From: Sinohyriopsis cumingii
Lineage: Eukaryota; Mollusca; Bivalvia; Unionida; Unionidae
NCBI GenBank assembly: GCA_028554795.2
Contig: JAPYKE020000516.1
Coordinates: 186,001 to 250,000, forward strand
Direction of reading: 5' to 3'
DNA: 64,000 bases
Shown: positions 22,543 to 38,400 of the stretch, in pieces
Position numbering within the stretch: the stretch's first letter is position 1
How the letters are laid out: the number at the start of each line of letters is the position of its first letter
Notes under the pieces: generated by a model
Told to the model about the DNA's origin: nothing
The model's database searches: none
The model's input: only the letters and a program-made list of their open reading frames with translations
Program-made: the position numbers and the translations under genes

Positions 22543-25500
22543 CAATGTCGATAACTACAAAAGGTGACAATGGGATAGGAAAATAGTTTCTAGGGAGGCT
22601 CTACCTTACTAAAAAATGGTGCTGATCTCTCTCGTGAAGACCTAAGCCAAGTCTCTGAGGTGCTATATATCAGTGTGGTGATATAAACTAGTCTTGGCCA
22701 CTTATGGCAGTACACTGCACATGCCCTTATAAAACCTTGCTATCACCGCCGGACTATTGGAGAGCTTAAAGCTGTTCCAACTCTAACACACTGTTCCAGA
22801 TACCAGGCTAAACCGGAAAAGATACAATATGTTTCACTTAATTCTAGAAAACAGTAAGATCTAGGTAAATGAAGTTAAAATGTGTTAGATATGGTGATTT
22901 CAAGATAACATTAAGGTTGCAAGCATGGGGGAAAATATTAAACTTGACAGAGTGACACTCAGAAATGTGAAGCAATGGCCATGCATTAAAGTGATAAATT
23001 CATCCTAAAAATATATCAGGTTTCTAGAAGCATATTTAACCATTTACAGCTTAAATAACTAATCAGGTAGACTATGTATCATAAAGTTTAAGGCAATGTT
23101 GAGGCAGTGAGGTTTGATCATTGGTGCAAACATTAGTACATACCAGTATACAGGAAAGTCAAGTGACAATGTACTAAATTAGAATATATTACTATAAGCA
23201 ATCTTATTCATGAGGGAAATAACAATTTTGCATATTGCAAGTGAATACAGCCAAATGTGGTCACACAGATCAACTATAGGTACCAATAAATCCTATATCA
23301 TCAACTAAATGTGAAAATCTGATCCCCAAAACTTGTAAACAAGGATGGAAAATTGCATATGTGGGACATATACAATGTACTTGTTAAGATCAAATGTGCA
23401 AACATAATTCAAATGATCTGTTTGAACATTTATAGTGTATTTTTAAGAGTGTTGGTTACCAATTATTAAGCTCATTGATTCAGTGGGAGCAGATATCAGC
23501 TGATGCTTCAATACCGCACTCTCTCAAAGTACCAAATTGAAATATGTTACCATACATAGGCATATTCATGATGAAAATAACATTTTGGGATATTTTCAGT
23601 GCACACAGCCAGAAATGTGCCTTACAGATTCACTATAGGTACAATTGTCAGCCTATATGATGTACTGAATGTGAACTTTTGATCCCAAACATTCTAAAAT
23701 GTATTGATATTTGTTCATGTGGGATATGTAACCATGTTAAGATCACTTATACAAAGTTAAGTACAAATAATCTGTTTGAATATTTCTTATGTAATCTTTA
23801 AAGTGTCAGTTAACAAATATTATTAGTAATTAATAATGCATGATAAAGCAAGATGGATCATTAAAATTCCCATAACATCATATTGGCCACAATGACACAC
23901 TACGCCAATCAATATCTTAACCAAACTGAACAATAAAATAGAATTCATTCTGTGTTCAACTTAACATCATTTTGCTCTTTTCTTACATCCAAGGGTAAAT
24001 ATACCTGGGGAAAGCATATTTTATCCCTTGGACCTGTATTTCATTCACAGACAGTGTAAAATGATTAAGTAGAGAACTTGAGTAGGTTCTATTATAAAGT
24101 TTTCATCACAGTCCTCTAACTAAATACCTTATAACTATGTTTATAAACAATTACTAAAGGCTATACAAGCAGATATGTGTTACTCAGGAAGTGACCTCAT
24201 CATAAACACATAAATTAACTGCTTGGAGCCGTAATAAATAGTCTGAATGGCCAATACAAAATATAATTTTGTCTTCATGTATTTAAAATGAAGGTCTCAT
24301 TTTGACTTACAAAAATATTTTCTCTGACAAAATGTGACAAATATCCAACATTGGAGCTTGTATATGGTGTAGGAATATATACCTACTGATAACATTTAAT
24401 ATCATTCCAAAAAATATTATATATGTGCATTTTGGGAGGAAACTTTATTAAAATTTTTAAATAAAAATTAATTTTTTACTTTTAATTTCATTCTTATATT
24501 TTCACAGTCAATATACCTAACATATTCAAATTTCATGTGTCTATCATTACTAATAAAGATTTTATACCAATTTAACTTTACTCCAATACTGCACTGACAG
24601 GATATAGAACATAATTAATTTTACTATATGTTCTCTACATTTGTTTCTCAGTACTGACCTTTCCACTGTGTGACAATCAATGCAAATCATATGTTAATCT
24701 AAAATACCTTCAAAGATGACTTCACGGTGAAGTTCTTGTCAAAGGTTGACCTGCTCTTTTTTGAGATACTGGACTGTCAACATAGCAGCATGTAAACAGA
24801 ACACAGATTTCACTTCCGAATCATCACCAAGGCCTTATTACTCACTGAGCGCTGTCGCCAAAATACACACAGACAACAACACCCTGAGCTCATATTATCA
24901 AGAATAAATGGTTACCTTTATATCCCTACCAAAATGCATAAATAAAACTCTTCTATCTCCACCAAAATAAGAGAGGAACAAATATTCTAAAAATAGACTA
25001 GAAATACATTCGTGGGAACTGAACTGGAAGTATTAATTGTGATGTAATTCCTGACAGGCTCCATGTTTTAAGCCAATTTTAGTCAAACTTTTATATTTGC
25101 ATGCTATACCTATTTCAACTTTATACATGAAGTCTTTTTGAAATTCCTTGCAAACAAAACATGTGACACCTGTCAGAAAGTATGTAGTGCTGGTGTTCCA
25201 CAGGGTGCAAGGTCTAGTCCAAGTGCTCTTGAGAAGCCAAAACTAAATTTGCTATATCTTCCTTAATTATAGAAATTTTTCAATGCAGTAAAAACCAAAT
25301 TGTAATACAAGACAAGCCCTGTCTGAAAATATGTTTGAAATTTATCAATATTGATAAATTAAATTTAAATCGCAATTTAAATAAACATTTAAATTTTAAA
25401 AAGTAAATCGTTATTGAAAACTTAAATTTTTATACAAGTTTTAAAACACAGATTGACAAATTTTAGACAGAAAAGTTGACTAATGAATGGTATTTAAAAC

Positions 25501-25765
25501 AAATGGTAGTCTGGGTTTGTACAACTGATAACATTTTTCCCAGGGATAGTGGAGCAACATAGCTCATAGTGATTTTGGCAGTAAACCGCTATATGCCTGT
25601 CCAGATACATATTGGTGTACACACTAAAGAAACAATGCCAGGTGCTATGTTCCACATTTATTGTGTCAGGTACTTAGGCAGTTGTTTCCATAACTAATAG
25701 CACATTCAGATTTAAAGTTCTGATGGGACCACTACCATGTTTTATAGCAAAAATGCATTCCATTT
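22543..25765 (+). repeat. Repeat unit 8 (long class, 3223 bp) among short neighbours
   Basis: It has the unit-3-type 3' haplotype (2193 C, 2379 T, 2475 A), the full four-C run near site 782, and the 8-bp segment intact. Both neighbours (7 and 9) lack that segment. Private changes seen are A for G at 23864 and A for T at 25367. Confidence 0.96.
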
Positions 25766-28700
25766 CAATGTCGATAACTACAAAAGGTGACAATGGGATA
25801 GGAAAATAGTTTCTAGGGAGGCTCTACCTTACTAAAAAATGGTGCTGATCTCTCTCGTGAAGACCTAAGCCAAGTCTCTGAGGTGCTATATATCAGTGTG
25901 GTGATATAAACTAGTCTTGGCCACTTATGGCAGTACACTGCACATGCCCTTATAAAACCTTGCTATCACCGCCGGACTATTGGAGAGCTTAAAGCTGTTC
26001 CAACTCTAACACACTGTTCCAGATACCAGGCTAAACCGGAAAAGATACAATATGTTTCACTTAATTCTAGAAAACAGTAAGATCTAGGTAAATGAAGTTA
26101 AAATGTGTTAGATATGGTGATTTCAAGATAACATTAAGGTTGCAAGCATGGGGGAAAATATTAAACTTGACAGAGTGACACTCAGAAATGTGAAGCAATG
26201 GCCATGCATTAAAGTGATAAATTCATCCTAAAAATATATCAGGTTTCTAGAAGCATATTTAACCATTTACAGCTTAAATAACTAATCAGGTAGACTATGT
26301 ATCATAAAGTTTAAGGCAATGTTGAGGCAGTGAGGTTTGATCATTGGTGCAAACATTAGTACATACCAGTATACAGGAAAGTCAAGTGACAATGTACTAA
26401 ATTAGAATATATTACTATAAGCAATCTTATTCATGAGGGAAATAACAATTTTGCATATTGCAAGTGAATACAGCCAAATGTGGTCACACAGATCAACTAT
26501 AGGTACCAATAAATCCTATATCATCAACTAAATGTGAAAATCTGATCCCCAAAACTTGTAAACAAGGATGGAAAATTGCATATGTGGGACATATACAATG
26601 TACTTGTTAAGATCAAATGTGCAAACATAATTCAAATGATCTGTTTGAACATTTATAGTGTATTTTTAAGAGTGTTGGTTACCAATTATTAAGCTCATTG
26701 ATTCAGTGGAATCAGATATCAGCTGATGCTTCAATACCGCACTCTCTCAAAGTACCAAATTGAAATATGTTACCATACATAGGCATATTCATGATGAAAA
26801 TAACATTTTGGGATATTTTCAGTGCACACAGCCAGAAATGTGCCTTACAGATTCACTATAGGTACAATTGTCAGCCTATATGATGTACTGAATGTGAACT
26901 TTTGATCCCAAACATTCTAAAATGTATTGATATTTGTTCAGGTGGGATATGTAACCATGTTAAGATCACTTATACAAAGTTAAGTACAAATAATCTGTTT
27001 GAATATTTCTTATGTAATCTTTAAAGTGTCAGTTAACAAATATTATTAGTAATTAATAATGCATGATAAAGCAAGATGGATCATTAGAATTCCCATAACA
27101 TCATATTGGCCACAATGACACACTACGCCAATCAATATCTTAACCAAACTGAACAATAAAATAGAATTCATTCTGTGTTCAACTTAACATCATTTTGCTC
27201 TTTTCTTACATCCAAGGGTAAATATACCTGGGGAAAGCATATTTTATCCCTTGGACCTGTATTTCATTCACAGACAGTGTAAAATGATTAAGTAGAGAAC
27301 TTGGGTAGGTTCTATTATAAAGTTTTCATCACAGTCCTCTAACTAAATACCTTATAACTATGTTTATAAACAATTACTAAAGGCTATACAAGCAGATATG
27401 TGTTACTCAGGAAGTGACCTCATCATAAACACATAAATTAACTGCTTGGAGCCGTAATAAATAGTCTGAATGGCCAATACAAAATATAATTTTGTCTTCA
27501 TGTATTTAAAATGAAGGTCTCATTTTGACTTACAAAAATATTTTCTCTGACAAAATGTGACAAATATCCAACATTGGAGCTTGTATATGGTGTAGGAATA
27601 TATACCTACTGATAACATTTAATATCATTCCAAAAAATATTATATATGTGCATTTTGGGAGGAAACTTTATTAAAATTTTTAAATAAAAATTAATTTTTT
27701 ACTTTTAATTTCATTCTTATATTTTCACAGTCAATATACCTAACATATTCAAATTTCATGTGTCTATCATTACTAATAAAGATTTTATACCAATTTAACT
27801 TTACTCCAATACTGCACTGACAGGATATAGAACATAATTAATTTTACTATATGTTCTCTACATTTGTTTCTCAGTACTGACCTTTCCACTGTGTGACAAT
27901 CAATGCAAATCATATGTTAATCTAAAATACCTTCAAAGATGACTTCACAGTGAAGTTGTTGTCAAAGGTTGACCTGCTCTTTTTTGAGATACTGGACTGT
28001 CAACATAGCAGCATGTAAACAGAACACAGATTTCACTTCCGAATCATCAACAAGGCCTTATTACTCACTGAGCGCTGTCGCCAAAATACACACAGACAAC
28101 AACACCCTGAGCTCATATTATCAAGAATAAATGGTTACCTTTAAATCCCTACCAAAATGCATAAATAAAACTCTTCTATCTCCACCAAAATAAGAGAGGA
28201 ACAAATATTCTAAAAATAGACTAGAAATACATTCGTGGGTACTGAACTGGAAGTATTAATTGTGATGTAATTCCTGACAGGCTCCATGTTTTAAGCCAAT
28301 TTTAGTCAAACTTTTATATTTGCATGCTATACCTATTTCAACTTTATACATGAAGTCTTTTTGAAATTCCTTGCAAACAAAACATGTGACACCTGTCAGA
28401 AAGTATGTAGTGCTGGTGTTCCACAGGGTGCAAGGTCTAGTCCAAGTGCTCTTGAGAAGCCAAAACTAAATTTGCTATATCTTCCTTAATTATAGAAATT
28501 TTTCAATGCAGTAAAAACCAAATTGTAATACAAGACAAGCCCTGTCTGAAAATATGTTTGAAATTTATCAATATTGATAAATTAAATTTTAATCGCAATT
28601 TAAATAAACATTTAAATTTTAAAAAGTAAATCGTTATTGAAAACTTATACAAGTTTTAAAACACAGATTGACAAATTTTAGACAGAAAAGTTGACTAATG

Positions 28701-28980
28701 AATGGTATTTAAAACAAATGGTAGTCTGGGTTTGTACAACTGATAACATTTTTCCCAGGGATAGTGGAGCAACATAGCTCATAGTGATTTTGGCAGTAAA
28801 CCGCTATATGCCTGTCCAGATACATATTGGTGTACACACTAAAGAAACAATGCCAGGTGCTATGTTCCACATTTATTGTGTCAGGTACTTAGGCAGTTGT
28901 TTCCATAACTAATAGCACATTCAGATTTAAAGTTCTGATGGGACCACTACCATGTTTTATAGCAAAAATGCATTCCATTT
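25766..28980 (+). repeat. Repeat unit 9 (short class, 3215 bp)
   Basis: It has AATC at sites 945-948, G at 1539 and G at 1176 (shared with units 11 and 13). It has A at 2285 and the 8-bp deletion. A for G at 27949 converts the CpG at the centre of the short inverted repeat into CpA and leaves both arms intact, as expected from decay of a methylated CpG. Confidence 0.96.
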
Positions 28981-31900
28981 CAATGTCGATAACTACAAAA
29001 GGTGACAATGGGATAGGAAAATAGTTTCTAGGGAGGCTCTACCTTACTAAAAAATGGTGCTGATCTCTCTCGTGAAGACCTAAGCCAAGTCTCTGAGGTG
29101 CTATATATCAGTGTGGTGATATAAACTAGTCTTGGCCACTTATGGCAGTACACTGCACATGCCCTTATAAAACCTTGCTATCACCGCCGGACTATTGGAG
29201 AGCTTAAAGCTGTTCCAACTCTAACACACTGTTCCAGATACCAGGCTAAACCGGAAAAGATACAATATGTTTCACTTAATTCTAGAAAACAGTAAGATCT
29301 AGGTAAATGAAGTTAAAATGTGTTAGATATGGTGATTTCAAGATAACATTAAGGTTGCAAGCATGGGGGAAAATATTAAACTTGACAGAGTGACACTCAG
29401 AAATGTGAAGCAATGGCCATGCATTAAAGTGATAAATTCATCCTAAAAATATATCAGGTTTCTAGAAGCATATTTAACCATTTACAGCTTAAATAACTAA
29501 TCAGGTAGACTATGTATCATAAAGTTTAAGGCAATGTTGAGGCAGTGAGGTTTGATCATTGGTGCAAACATTAGTACATACCAGTATACAGGAAAGTCAA
29601 GTGACAATGTACTAAATTAGAATATATTACTATAAGCAATCTTATTCATGAGGGAAATAACAATTTTGCATATTGCAAGTGAATACAGCCAAATGTGGTC
29701 ACACAGATCAACTATAGGTACCAATAAATCCTATATCATCAACTAAATGTGAAAATCTGATCCCCAAAACTTGTAAACAAGGATGGAAAATTGCATATGT
29801 GGGACATATACAATGTACTTGTTAAGATCAAATGTGCAAACATAATTCAAATGATCTGTTTGAACATTTATAGTGTATTTTTAAGAGTGTTGGTTACCAA
29901 TTATTAAGCTCATTGATTCAGTGGAATCAGATATCAGCTGATGCTTCAATACCGCACTCTCTCAAAGTACCAAATTGAAATATGTTACCATACATAGGCA
30001 TATTCATGATGAAAATAACATTTTGGGATATTTTCAGTGCACACAGCCAGAAATGTGCCTTACAGATTCACTATAGGTACAATTGTCAGCCTATATGATG
30101 TACTGAATCTGAACTTTTGATCCCAAACATTCTAAAATGTATTGATATTTGTTCATGTGGGATATGTAACCATGTTAAGATCACTTATACAAAGTTAAGT
30201 ACAAATAATCTGTTTGAATATTTCTTATGTAATCTTTAAAGTGTCAGTTAACAAATATTATTAGTAATTAATAATGCATGATAAAGCAAGATGGATCATT
30301 AGAATTCCCATAACATCATATTGGCCACAATGACACACTACGCCAATCAATATCTTAACCAAACAGAACAATAAAATAGAATTCATTCTGTGTTCAACTT
30401 AACATCATTTTGCTCTTTTCTTACATCCAAGGGTAAATATACCTGGGGAAAGCATATTTTATCCCTTGGACATGTATTTCATTCACAGACAGTGTAAAAT
30501 GATTAAGTAGAGAACTTGAGTAGGTTCTATTATAAAGTTTTCATCACAGTCCTCTAACTAAATACCTTATAACTATGTTTATAAACAATTACTAAAGGCT
30601 ATACAAGCAGATATGTGTTACTCAGGAAGTGACCTCATCATAAACACATAAATTAACTGCTTGGAGCCGTAATAAATAGTCTGAATGACCAATACAAAAT
30701 ATAATTTTGTCTTCATGTATTTAAAATGAAGGTCTCATTTTGACTTACAAAAATATTTTCTCTGACAAAATGTGACAAATATCCAACATTGGAGCTTGTA
30801 TATGGTGTAGGAATATATACATACTGATAACATTTAATATCATTCCAAAAAATATTATATATGTGCATTTTGGGAGGAAACTTTATTAAAATTTTTAAAT
30901 AAAAATTAATTTTTTACTTTTAATTTCATTCTTATATTTTCAAAGTCAATATACCTAACATATTCAAATTTCATGTGTCTATCATTACTAATAAAGATTT
31001 TATACCAATTTAACTTTACTCCAATACTGCACTGACAGGATATAGAACACAATTAATTTTACTATATGTTCTCTACATTTGTTTCTCAGTACTGACCTTT
31101 CCACTGTGTGACAATCAATGCAAATCATATGTTAATCTAAAATACCTTCAAAGATGACTTCACGGTGAAGTTCTTGTCAAAGGTTGACCTGCTCTTTTTT
31201 GAGATACTGGACTGTCAACATAGCAGCATGTAAACAGAACACAGATTTCACTTCCGAATCATCACCAAGGCCTTATTACTCACTGAGCGCTGTCGCCAAA
31301 ATACACACAGACAACAACACCCTGAGCTCATATTATCAAGAATAAATGGTTACCTTTAAATCCCTACCAAAAATGCATAAATAAAACTCTTCTATCTCCA
31401 CCAAAATAAGAGAGGAACAAATATTCTAAAAATAGACTAGAAATACATTCGTGGGTACTGAACTGGAAGTATTAATTGTGATGTAATTCCTGACAGGCTC
31501 CATGTTTTAAGCCAATTTTAGTCAAACTTTTATATTTGCATGCTATACCTATTTCAACTTTATACATGAAGTCTTTTTGAAATTCCTTGCAAACAAAACA
31601 TGTGACACCTGTCAGAAAGTATGTAGTGCTGGTGTTCCACAGGGTGCAAGGTCTAGTCCAAGTGCTCTTGAGAAGCCAAAACTAAATTTGCTATATCTTC
31701 CTTAATTATAGAAATTTTTCAATGCAGTAAAAACCAAATTGTAATACAAGACAAGCCCTGTCTGAAAATATGTTTGAAATTTATCAATATTGATAAATTA
31801 AATTTTAATCGCAATTTAAATAAACATTTAAATTTTAAAAAGTAAATCGTTATTGAAAACTTATACAAGTTTTAAAACACAGATTGACAAATTTTAGACA

Positions 31901-32196
31901 GAAAAGTTGACTAATGAATGGTATTTAAAACAAATGGTAGTCTGGGTTTGTACAACTGATAACATTTTTCCCAGGGATAGTGGAGCAACATAGCTCATAG
32001 TGATTTTGGCAGTAAACCGTTATATGCCTGTCCAGATACATATTGGTGTACACACTAAAGAAACAATGCCAGGTGCTATGTTCCACATTTATTGTGTCAG
32101 GTACTTAGGCAGTTGTTTCCATAACTAATAGCACATTCAGATTTAAAGTTCTGATGGGACCACTACCATGTTTTATAGCAAAAATGCATTCCATTT
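28981..32196 (+). repeat. Repeat unit 10 (short class, 3216 bp), many private changes
   Basis: It has the 8-bp deletion plus one extra A in the A-run near 31370, which gives its unusual length. Private changes noticed are at 30109, 30365, 30472, 30688, 30943, 31050 and 32020, the highest private count of any unit here. It shares A at site 1841 (base 30821) with unit 12 only. It may have escaped recent homogenisation longer than its neighbours, or it may have lower base quality. Confidence 0.95.
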
Positions 32197-35100
32197 CAAT
32201 GTCGATAACTACAAAAGGTGACAATGGGATAGGAAAATAGTTTCTAGGGAGGCTCTATCTTACTAAAAAATGGTGCTGATTTCTCTCGTGAAGACCTAAG
32301 CCAAGTCTCTGAGGTGCTATATATCAGTGTGGTGATATAAACTAGTCTTGGCCACTTATGGCAGTACACTGCACATGCCCTTATAAAACCTTGCTATCAC
32401 CGCCGGACTATTGGAGAGCTTAAAGCTGTTCCAACTCTAACACACTGTTCCAGATACCAGGCTAAACCGGAAAAGATACAATATGTTTCACTTAATTCTA
32501 GAAAACAGTAAGATCTAGGTAAATGAAGTTAAAATGTGTTAGATATGGTGATTTCAAGATAACATTAAGGTTGCAAGCATGGGGGAAAATATTAAACTTG
32601 ACAGAGTGACACTCAGAAATGTGAAGCAATGGCCATGCATTAAAGTGATAAATTCATCCTAAAAATATATCAGGTTTCTAGAAGCATATTTAACCATTTA
32701 CAGCTTAAATAACTAATCAGGTAGACTATGTATCATAAAGTTTAAGGCAATGTTGAGGCAGTGAGGTTTGATCATTGGTGCAAACATTAGTACATACCAG
32801 TATACAGGAAAGTCAAGTGACAATGTACTAAATTAGAATATATTACTATAAGCAATCTTATTCATGAGGGAAATAACAATTTTGCATATTGCAAGTGAAT
32901 ACAGCCAAATGTGGTCACACAGATCAACTATAGGTACCAATAAATCCTATATCATCAACTAAATGTGAAAATCTGATCCCCAAAACTTGTAAACAAGGAT
33001 GGAAAATTGCATATGTGGGACATATACAATGTACTTGTTAAGATCAAATGTGCAAACATAATTCAAATGATCTGTTTGAACATTTATAGTGTATTTTTAA
33101 GAGTGTTGGTTACCAATTATTAAGCTCATTGATTCAGTGGGAGCAGATATCAGCTGATGCTTCAATACCGCACTCTCTCAAAGTACCAAATTGAAATATG
33201 TTACCATACATAGGCATATTCATGATGAAAATAACATTTTGGGATATTTTCAGTGCACACAGCCAGAAATGTGCCTTACAGATTCACTATAGGTACAATT
33301 GTCAGCCTATATGATGTACTGAATGTGAACTTTTGATCCCAAACATTCTAAAATGTATTGATATTTGTTCAGGTGGGATATGTAACCATGTTAAGATCAC
33401 TTATACAAAGTTAAGTACAAATAATCTGTTTGAATATTTCTTATGTAATCTTTAAAGTGTCAGTTAACAAATATTATTAGTAATTAATAATGCATGATAA
33501 AGCAAGATGGATCATTAGAATTCCCATAACATCATATTGGCCACAATGACACACTACACCAATCAATATCTTAACCAAACTGAACAATAAAATAGAATTC
33601 ATTCTGTGTTCAACTTAACATCATTTTGCTCTTTTCTTACATCCAAGGGTAAATATACCTGGGGAAAGCATATTTTATCCCTTGGACCTGTATTTCATTC
33701 ACAGACAGTGTAAAATGATTAAGTAGAGAACTTGGGTAGGTTCTATTATAAAGTTTTCATCACAGTCCTCTAACTAAATACCTTATAACTATGTTTATAA
33801 ACAATTACTAAAGGCTATACAAGCAGATATGTGTTACTCAGGAAGTGACCTCATCATAAACACATAAATTAACTGCTTGGAGCCGTAATAAATAGTCTGA
33901 ATGGCCAATACAAAATATAATTTTGTCTTCATGTATTTAAAATGAAGGTCTCATTTTGACTTACAAAAATATTTTCTCAGACAAAATGTGACAAATATCC
34001 AACATTGGAGCTTGTATATGGTGTAGGAATATATACCTACTGATAACATTTAATATCATTCCAAAAAATATTATATATGTGCATTTTGGGAGGAAACTTT
34101 ATTAAAATTTTTAAATAAAAATTAATTTTTTACTTTTAATTTCATTCTTATATTTTCACAGTCAATATACCTAACATATTCAAATTTCATGTGTCTATCA
34201 TTACTAATAAAGATTTTATACCAATTTAACTTTACTCCAATACTGCACTGACAGGATATAGAACATAATTAATTTTACTATATGTTCTCTACATTTGTTT
34301 CTCAGTACTGACCTTTCCACTGTGTGACAATCAATGCAAATCATATGTTAATCTAAAATACCTTCAAAGATGACTTCACGGTGAAGTTCTTGTCAAAGGT
34401 TGACCTGCTCTTTTTTGAGATACTGGACTGTCAACATAGCAGCATGTAAACAGAACACAGATTTCACTTCCGAATCATCAACAAGGCCTTATTACTCACT
34501 GAGCGCTGTCGCCAAAATACACACAGACAACAACACCCTGAGCTCATATTATCAAGAATAAATGGTTACCTTTAAATCCCTACCAAAATGCATAAATAAA
34601 ACTCTTCTATCTCCACCAAAATAAGAGAGGAACAAATATTCTAAAAATAGACTAGAAATACATTCGTGGGTACTGAACTGGAAGTATTAATTGTGATGTA
34701 ATTCCTGACAGGCTCCATGTTTTAAGCCAATTTTAGTCAAACTTTTATATTTGCATGCTATACCTATTTCAACTTTATACATGAAGTCTTTTTGAAATTC
34801 CTTGCAAACAAAACATGTGACACCTGTCAGAAAGTATGTAGTGCTGGTGTTCCACAGGGTGCAAGGTCTAGTCCAAGTGCTCTTGAGAAGCCAAAACTAA
34901 ATTTGCTATATCTTCCTTAATTATAGAAATTTTTCAATGCAGTAAAAACCAAATTGTAATACAAGACAAGCCCTGTCTGAAAATATGTTTGAAATTTATC
35001 AATATTGATAAATTAAATTTTAATCGCAATTTAAATAAACATTTAAATTTTAAAAAGTAAATCGTTATTGAAAACTTATACAAGTTTTAAAACACAGATT

Positions 35101-35411
35101 GACAAATTTTAGACAGAAAAGTTGACTAATGAATGGTATTTAAAACAAATGGTAGTCTGGGTTTGTACAACTGATAACATTTTTCCCAGGGATAGTGGAG
35201 CAACATAGCTCATAGTGATTTTGGCAGTAAACCGCTATATGCCTGTCCAGATACATATTGGTGTACACACTAAAGAAACAATGCCAGGTGCTATGTTCCA
35301 CATTTATTGTGTCAGGTACTTAGGCAGTTGTTTCCATAACTAATAGCACATTCAGATTTAAAGTTCTGATGGGACCACTACCATGTTTTATAGCAAAAAT
35401 GCATTCCATTT
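32197..35411 (+). repeat. Repeat unit 11 (short class, 3215 bp)
   Basis: It carries G at 1539, G at 1176, C at 2193, A at 2285 and the 8-bp deletion. A at site 1783 (base 33979) is shared with units 18 and 20. Private transitions are T for C at 32258 and 32281, and A for G at 33558. The last destroys a CpG. Confidence 0.96.
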
Positions 35412-38400
35412 CAATGTCGATAACTACAAAAGGTGACAATGGGATAGGAAAATAGTTTCTAGGGAGGCTCTACCTTACTAAAAAATGGTGCTGATCTCTC
35501 TCGTGAAGACCTAAGCCAAGTCTCTGAGGTGCTATATATCAGTGTGGTGATATAAACTAGTCTTGGCCACTTATGGCAGTACACTGCACATGCCCTTATA
35601 AAACCTTGCTATCACCGCCGGACTATTGGAGAGCTTAAAGCTGTTCCAACTCTAACACACTGTTCCAGATACCAGGCTAAACCGGAAAAGATACAATATG
35701 TTTCACTTAATTCTAGAAAACAGTAAGATCTAGGTAAATGAAGTTAAAATGTGTTAGATATGGTGATTTCAAGATAACATTAAGGTTGCAAGCATGGGGG
35801 AAAATATTAAACTTGACAGAGTGACACTCAGAAATGTGAAGCAATGGCCATGCATTAAAGTGATAAATTCATCCTAAAAATATATCAGGTTTCTAGAAGC
35901 ATATTTAACCATTTACAGCTTAAATAACTAATCAGGTAGACTATGTATCATAAAGTTTAAGGCAATGTTGAGGCAGTGAGGTTTGATCATTGGTGCAAAC
36001 ATTAGTACATACCAGTATACAGGAAAGTCAAGTGACAATGTACTAAATTAGAATATATTACTATAAGCAATCTTATTCATGAGGGAAATAACAATTTTGC
36101 ATATTGCAAGTGAATACAGCCAAATGTGGTCACACAGATCAACTATAGGTACCAATAAATCCTATATCATCAACTAAATGTGAAAATCTGATCCCCAAAA
36201 CTTGTAAACAAGGATGGAAAATTGCATATGTGGGACATATACAATGTACTTGTTAAGATCAAATGTGCAAACATAATTCAAATGATCTGTTTGAACATTT
36301 ATAGTGTATTTTTAAGAGTGTTGGTTACCAATTATTAAGCTCATTGATTCAGTGGGAGCAGATATCAGCTGATGCTTCAATACCGCACTCTCTCAAAGTA
36401 CCAAATTGAAATATGTTACCATACATAGGCATATTCATGATGAAAATAACATTTTGGGATATTTTCAGTGCACACAGCCAGAAATGTGCCTTACAGATTC
36501 ACTATAGGTACAATTGTCAGCCTATATGATGTACTGAATGTGAACTTTTGATCCCAAACATTCTAAAATGTATTGATATTTGTTCATGTGGGATATGTAA
36601 CCATGTTAAGATCACTTATACAAAGTTAAGTACAAATAATCTGTTTGAATATTTCTTATGTAATCTTTAAAGTGTCAGTTAACAAATATTATTAGTAATT
36701 AATAATGCATGATAAAGCAAGATGGATCATTAGAATTCCCATAACATCATATTGGCCACAATGACACACTACGCCAATCAATATCTTAACCAAACTGAAC
36801 AATAAAATAGAATTCATTCTGTGTTCAACTTAACATCATTTTGCTCTTTTCTTACATCCAAGGGTAAATATACCTGGGGAAAGCATATTTTATCCCTTGG
36901 ACCTGTATTTCATTCACAGACAGTGTAAAATGATTAAGTAGAGAACTTGAGTAGGTTCTATTATAAAGTTTTCATCACAGTCCTCTAACTAAATACCTTA
37001 TAACTATGTTTATAAACAATTACTAAAGGCTATACAAGCAGATATGTGTTACTCAGGAAGTGACCTCATCATAAACACATAAATTAACTGCTTGGAGCCG
37101 TAATAAATAGTCTGAATGGCCAATACAAAATATAATTTTGTCTTCATGTATTTAAAATGAAGGTCTCATTTTGACTTACAAAAATATTTTCTCTGACAAA
37201 ATGTGACAAATATCCAACATTGGAGCTTGTATATGGTGTAGGAATATATACATACTGATAACATTTAATATCATTCCAAAAAATATTATATATGTGCATT
37301 TTGGGAGGAAACTTTATTAAAATTTTTAAATAAAAATTAATTTTTTACTTTTAATTTCATTCTTATATTTTCACAGTCAATATACCTAACATATTCAAAT
37401 TTCATGTGTCTATCATTACTAATAAAGATTTTATACCAATTTAACTTTACTCCAATACTGCACTGACAGGATATAGAACATAATTAATTTTACTATATGT
37501 TCTCTACATTTGTTTCTCAGTACTGACCTTTCCACTGTGTGACAATCAATGCAAATCATATGTTAATCTAAAATACCTTCAAAGATGACTTCACGGTGAA
37601 GTTCTTGTCAAAGGTTGACCTGCTCTTTTTTGAGATACTGGACTGTCAACATAGCAGCATGTAAACAGAACACAGATTTCACTTCCGAATCATCACCAAG
37701 GCCTTATTACTCACTGAGCGCTGTCGCCAAAATACACACAGACAACAACACCCTGAGCTCATATTATCAAGAATAAATGGTTACCTTTATATCCCTACCA
37801 AAATGCATAAATAAAACTCTTCTATCTCCACCAAAATAAGAGAGGAACAAATATTCTAAAAATAGACTAGAAATACATTCGTGGGTACTGAACTGGAAGT
37901 ATTAATTGTGATGTAATTCCTGACAGGCTCCATGTTTTAAGCCAATTTTAGTCAAACTTTTATATTTGCATGCTATACCTATTTCAACTTTATACATGAA
38001 GTCTTTTTGAAATTCCTTGCAAACAAAACATGTGACACCTGTCAGAAAGTATGTAGTGCTGGTGTTCCACAGGGTGCAAGGTCTAGTCCAAGTGCTCTTG
38101 AGAAGCCAAAACTAAATTTGCTATATCTTCCTTAATTATAGAAATTTTTCAATGCAGTAAAAACCAAATTGTAATACAAGACAAGCCCTGTCTGAAAATA
38201 TGTTTGAAATTTATCAATATTGATAAATTAAATCTTAATCGCAATTTAAATAAACATTTAAATTTTAAAAAGTAAATCGTTATTGAAAACTTAAATTTTT
38301 ATACAAGTTTTAAAACACAGATTGACAAATTTTAGACAGAAAAGTTGACTAATGAATGGTATTTAAAACAAATGGTAGTCTGGGTTTGTACAACTGATAA

